Source of the DNA: CAWEHT01 sp963808455
GTDB taxonomy: Bacteria; Chloroflexota; Anaerolineae; CG2-30-64-16
Direction of reading: 5' to 3'
Length of the DNA: 27,670 nucleotides
Assembly: GCA_963808455.1 (NCBI GenBank)
Contig: CAWEHT010000345.1
Span: 1-27,670, forward strand
The notes beneath the pieces are model-generated. The model ran no database searches. It had not been told where the DNA came from and saw only the letters and a list, made by a program, of their open reading frames with translations. The translations under genes and the position numbers were made by a program. Position 1 is the stretch's first letter; every line of letters begins with the position of its first letter. Below are positions 24,503-27,670 of this stretch, one piece after another.

Positions 24503-25452
24503 ATGACGACAGGTCTGCATCACATCACGGCAATCGCCAGCGATGCGCAATCAAACGTCGATTTCTACACGGGCTGTCTCGGCCTGCGGCTGGTCAAGGT
24601 GACGGTCAATTTCGATGCGCCGGAGACGTATCACCTGTACTACGGTGACGAGTTGGGGCGGCCAGGATCCGTGCTTCAATGTTCGTCTGGCCCTCCGCCA
24701 GGCAAAGGCGAAAAGGGTTGGGACAGGCAAGCGTCGTCTCATTTGCGATCCCGCCTGCCTCCATCCAGTACTGGATGGATCGCCTGGCGGACCATGGACT
24801 GCGCTTCGAAGGGCCTATCCAACGCCTTGGAAGCCAGTTGCTGACTTTCTTCAATTACGTCCCCCTGCAGATCGAGCTGGTGGCGCACCCCGCCGCTGAG
24901 CTGCGCCCATCGTGGGCCGGCAGCGTGGCGCGAAGCCGAAGACCGGATCCCGTGGCCTGTGGGGCGTTACACAACTGGGGCCGAGGCGTGGAGCCCGAGG
25001 CCGCCTTGCTGACGCACGCGGCTCGGCCTGCACCTGCAGGCTGAAGGGGCCAACCACCGTCTGCGTTATGTGTCAAACGATGCGGTTGGCGGCGTCCTGG
25101 ACCTCCTGGTCTTGCTGGAGCCTGCCCGTGGGCGGGCCAGGGGCTGGCACGATCCATCACATCGCCTGGCGTGCGGGAGCCTGCTGCGGACCAGGCCGAG
25201 GGGGGCGCGGGGCCCTGTTGGCGGAACGGCACGCGGTCACTCCCATCCTGGACCGGACCTATTTTCAGTCGATCTACTTTCGAACGCCGGGTGGCGTGCT
25301 GTTCGAGATTGCCCCGGATGGCCCCGGCTTCACGGTGGATGAACCGCCGAGCGAGTGGGCATGCATCTTCAACTTCCGTCGTGGCTCGAACCAAGGCGCG
25401 CAGCGCTCGAAAAGAGCCTGCCTGCACTCAGCCGCACGGGCGGCCGGCGATG
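24503..25452 (+). pseudogene. Ring-cleaving dioxygenase, multiply frameshifted (right copy)
   Basis: Same protein as 19948-20894 but with at least four frame changes, near 24670, 24925-24985, 25020 and 25110-25200. Recognisable blocks occur in all three frames: MTTGLHHITAIASDAQ, VVSFAIPPASIQYWMDRLADHG, EPEAALLTHA, RTYFQSIYFRTPGGVLFEIAPDGPGF. Several breaks are single-base gains or losses in G/C runs. The stop overlaps the esterase ATG at 25450 as in the left arm. Confidence 0.82.
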
Positions 25453-26096
25453 AGCCATGCCGTCACGATGCCGCAGGTGCTTACATTCCAGCACGCGTAC
25501 GTGCCGGCTCAACCGGGTGGCTTGCCCCTGACGTTGCTGCTCTTGCACGGCTCGGGCGGTGACGAGACTTCACTTCTGCCGATAGCTGCCGAAATTGCTC
25601 CAGGCACGGCCTTGCTCAGTGTGCGTGGCAGGGCGGAGGTGACGGCACGCAGCGCTCCCCTCCCCCTGGGCCAGGATGTCGCCCTGGATGAAGATGAGCT
25701 GAGCTACAGGGTTGCCGAACTGGCCGAATTTGCCCGCAGCGCCGCCGGGCATTATCGTTTCGACATCCGGCGCGTGGTGGCGCTAGGAATTCCAACGGCG
25801 CGGCGATGGCTGCGAGGCTGCTCTACTGCCCGCGGCTGCTACTTGGAGCGCTGATCCTTCGGCCGGTCATGCCCCCGCCGCCGCGCCAGGTGCCAGACCT
25901 GGCGGGGCATCCGGTCTGGATTGCGGGTCGCCGCCCCGACGAGTTGGCCCCGCCGGTAGACGCCGCCAGGCTGGCCGAGCTGCTGCGGTCAGCCGGCGCC
26001 GATGTCAGCCTCCACTGGGAGCAGGCCGGCCACAAGCTGCATCTTGCCGAAATGCGGGCCGCGCGGAGTTGGCTGGCGGCCCTCTTCAGAGCATAA
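25450..26096 (+). CDS. Esterase/phospholipase family hydrolase, one frameshift (right copy)
   Basis: Right-arm partner of 19300-19951. It reads without interruption from MSHAVTMPQ through LLLLHGSGGDE, GQDVALDEDELSYRVAEL and RRVVALG, then loses one base at about 25788, inside the nucleophile elbow (left copy GYSNGA, here GIPTA). The remainder (LLYCPRLLLGALILRP, DELAPP, AGHKLHLAEM) continues in the next frame to 26096. A 3-base deletion lies near 25815. Combining both arms gives one intact gene of about 215 codons. Confidence 0.78.
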
Positions 26097-26165
26097 GCAG
26101 CCAGCCGGTACACTTCGCCGTCGAGTCCGGCGCGTCCTCGTGCCGATGTTGGCACGTGGGCTGGC

Positions 26166-27392
26166 CTACGCTGTGGCGCTCTTTTCCACCGGAACAAGCT
26201 GTTCGCCACTTGCCAGGTGCCGGGCAATCAGGGGGAGTGCCAGTACCACGGCAAGCCAGAGCACCGCTATGAAGCCGCTCGTCAGTACCTGGGCTGCTAT
26301 GCTCCAGAAGCGATCCACGCCCCCGGTCTGTCCAACCAGGGTAGCGATGGCAGAGAGGCTCGCCGCAGCGTTCCAGATGCCGTGCAGGGCCAGGGCCGCT
26401 ATGAAGAACGCAAGTGCTTTGGCGAATTGTCGCCCGGTGAGGATGGCTTGCCAGGCCAGGCCTGCCAGCCCGCTGGCGAGGCAGTGCAAAGCCGCTGTTC
26501 CGGACCTGACGAGCATCAGACTGGCCCAACTGCTGGGACTGGTCAGCCCCGGCGTACCATTGAGGATGCTTTCCAGCATGGCAAAGCCGGCTCCGGCCGC
26601 AGCCCCGATCAGGAAGCCACGCAGAGGTGTCAGGCGGGCGCCGCTGAGCCCAACCAGGGGAACGGCCAGGCTCTTGGTCGTCTCTTCGATCAACGGCACC
26701 ACAACGCTCAAGAGGCCCAGAGCCCCCAGAGCCACTACTGGAGAACGCAGCCATGCGGCCAGTGGCCGCCAGTCGGGCATTGGGTCCCGGTTGAACATCT
26801 GCGCCATCGTCCAGGCTCTGAGTTGAGCGGCCAGCTCGGGCCGGGTCGCCGCCAGCCAGAATCCGACGACGGCTGCCACTATGGCCAGCAGCACCAGTTC
26901 AAGGAGCATGGCAATCCCCGCGCCACCCAGCGCACCCCAGGCCACGCTGCCGGCAATGGCACGCAGGCCTGGGAGGCGCTCATCCCTGGCACTACGGGCG
27001 GCACCTGCCGCCAACGACAGGAAGAGGGCCGCAGCGAGCATGCCGGCAAGCAGGTGAAAGGCCGAGAGCAGTGCCAATGGCTCCCTGGCGTTGAAGGCGG
27101 CTTGCCCTGCGCCAAGAACGGCCAGCAGCGCCACGAGCCACCAGGCCCAGGCAGCCATGCGAAATGGCCTGTCAGGCAGCCCTCGGGCCGCACTGCTGCC
27201 GGCCCAGACGAGCGAGGCTCCGCAGCCAAGGCCGATTGTACCGATTGCCAGGGCCACGGTATTGGATACTAAAGCGGCGGATCCCCGGTTTGCTGAGATG
27301 TTGACCAGCGAGAGGCAGATGCTCGCTGCCATCCCTCCGAGGGCTACCACAATGCCCGCGGCAACGCTCAGAACACAGATGAGTCTACGCAT
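26166..27392 (-). CDS. PrsW-like intramembrane metalloprotease (right copy)
   Basis: 408 aa with the same translation as the left copy at 18004-19230, including E236-E237, K240, E274, H303 and H337 of the protease core. Also identical are the flanks for some tens of bases at the 3' side. Upstream of the ATG the two arms differ at a few positions (AAACG here versus ATCCC on the left, about 20 nt before the start). Identity over 1.2 kb contrasts with the diverged inner arms. Confidence 0.8.
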   Translation of the reverse strand: MRRLICVLSVAAGIVVALGGMAASICLSLVNISANRGSAALVSNTVALAIGTIGLGCGASLVWAGSSAARGLPDRPFRMAAWAWWLVALLAVLGAGQAAFNAREPLALLSAFHLLAGMLAAALFLSLAAGAARSARDERLPGLRAIAGSVAWGALGGAGIAMLLELVLLAIVAAVVGFWLAATRPELAAQLRAWTMAQMFNRDPMPDWRPLAAWLRSPVVALGALGLLSVVVPLIEETTKSLAVPLVGLSGARLTPLRGFLIGAAAGAGFAMLESILNGTPGLTSPSSWASLMLVRSGTAALHCLASGLAGLAWQAILTGRQFAKALAFFIAALALHGIWNAAASLSAIATLVGQTGGVDRFWSIAAQVLTSGFIAVLWLAVVLALPLIARHLASGEQLVPVEKSATA

Positions 27393-27670
27393 ATGTGTTT
27401 ACCTCGCGTTTCCTGCACTTGCGGGGAGGATGGCAACGCAACGGTCGCGCTGGGGTAAGAATGGATTCCGGGAAGTCGCGAGCCGCCGATCGAACGATAG
27501 AATGTCGCGTCCTTCGCCCGTCACTGACCACTGAGGCCCAGATAGGGAAGGGCACACGACGCTCTGGCGTTCAACGTGCGGTCGGCCGGAGCATCCGGCA
27601 GCACTGGCGGGCACTCCGGCATCGGGGGCGAAGGAAACAGTTTCCTCGTCCCCTGCTGGCAGGCCGGAGT
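27393..27670. other. Intergenic end of window, right arm
   Basis: Mirror of 17726-18003, with a few substitutions. No gene or promoter that I can support. The window ends within the repeat. Confidence 0.5.

Larger units (their letters stand above)
22691..27670 (-). repeat. Giant inverted repeat, right arm
   Basis: Mirror image of 17726-22687, reaching the last base of the window, so its full length is unknown. It carries an intact quinone reductase, a readable M23 domain and an intact PrsW gene, but a badly frameshifted dioxygenase. Confidence 0.97.

Noticed and set aside
17461..27670. Composite transposon or integrated element
   Set aside because: No transposase, integrase or terminal direct repeat was found; the inverted repeats carry metabolic genes and meet at a fold point instead of flanking a cargo.

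Overview
The window is GC-rich bacterial DNA. Gene content suggests an uncultured Chloroflexota (Anaerolineae/Caldilineae-like) bacterium: an A/P/T-rich lipoprotein-type Liv substrate-binding protein, a bactofilin, a DUF4446 protein next to prs, and many unassigned membrane proteins. This assignment is an inference from gene content. No rRNA, tRNA or CRISPR array was seen.

Layout. 1-985 is a transketolase C-terminal half broken by many single-base indels, mostly in G/C runs. 1128-4212 is a tight + strand operon: HIT protein, alpha/beta hydrolase, LarA-like racemase (one frameshift), type II dehydroquinase. 4283-5307 (- strand) holds rdgB, a 62-aa unknown protein and a terminator. 5524-7571 (+) holds a PRPP synthetase-like gene with a shortened PRPP loop, a DUF4446 gene and a bactofilin. 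A small membrane protein (7603-8007, -) is divergent from a complete branched-chain amino acid/amide ABC importer, livJ-livH-livM-livG-livF (8397-13955, +). The two transcripts face away from a mirror-symmetric pair of consensus sigma-70 promoters whose -35 boxes form one palindrome. 14056-17670 carries an unknown five-TM protein, a 34-codon reading frame, a frameshifted methyltransferase, a frameshifted NarL-type response regulator (-), an Hsp20 remnant (-) and an excisionase-type HTH protein.

From about 17726 to the window end the DNA is one giant inverted repeat, with arms of about 4.95 kb and its centre at 22689. Each arm carries a PrsW-like protease, an esterase plus ring-cleaving dioxygenase pair, a divergent zinc-free quinone oxidoreductase and, at the centre, an M23 peptidase cut off by the fold point. 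The PrsW genes translate identically in both arms. Nearer the centre the arms differ by many indels and substitutions. The left quinone reductase and M23 copies are broken while the right copies are intact; the dioxygenase is worse on the right. The quinone reductase, dioxygenase and esterase together resemble a quinone/hydroquinone detoxification module. The palindrome may be a genuine fold-back duplication or an assembly/amplification chimera; the sequence alone cannot decide.

Typing rule used here: genes with one frame break are listed as CDS with the break described; genes with several breaks or missing parts are listed as pseudogenes. Many breaks look like homopolymer miscalls, so 'pseudogene' means broken in this sequence.
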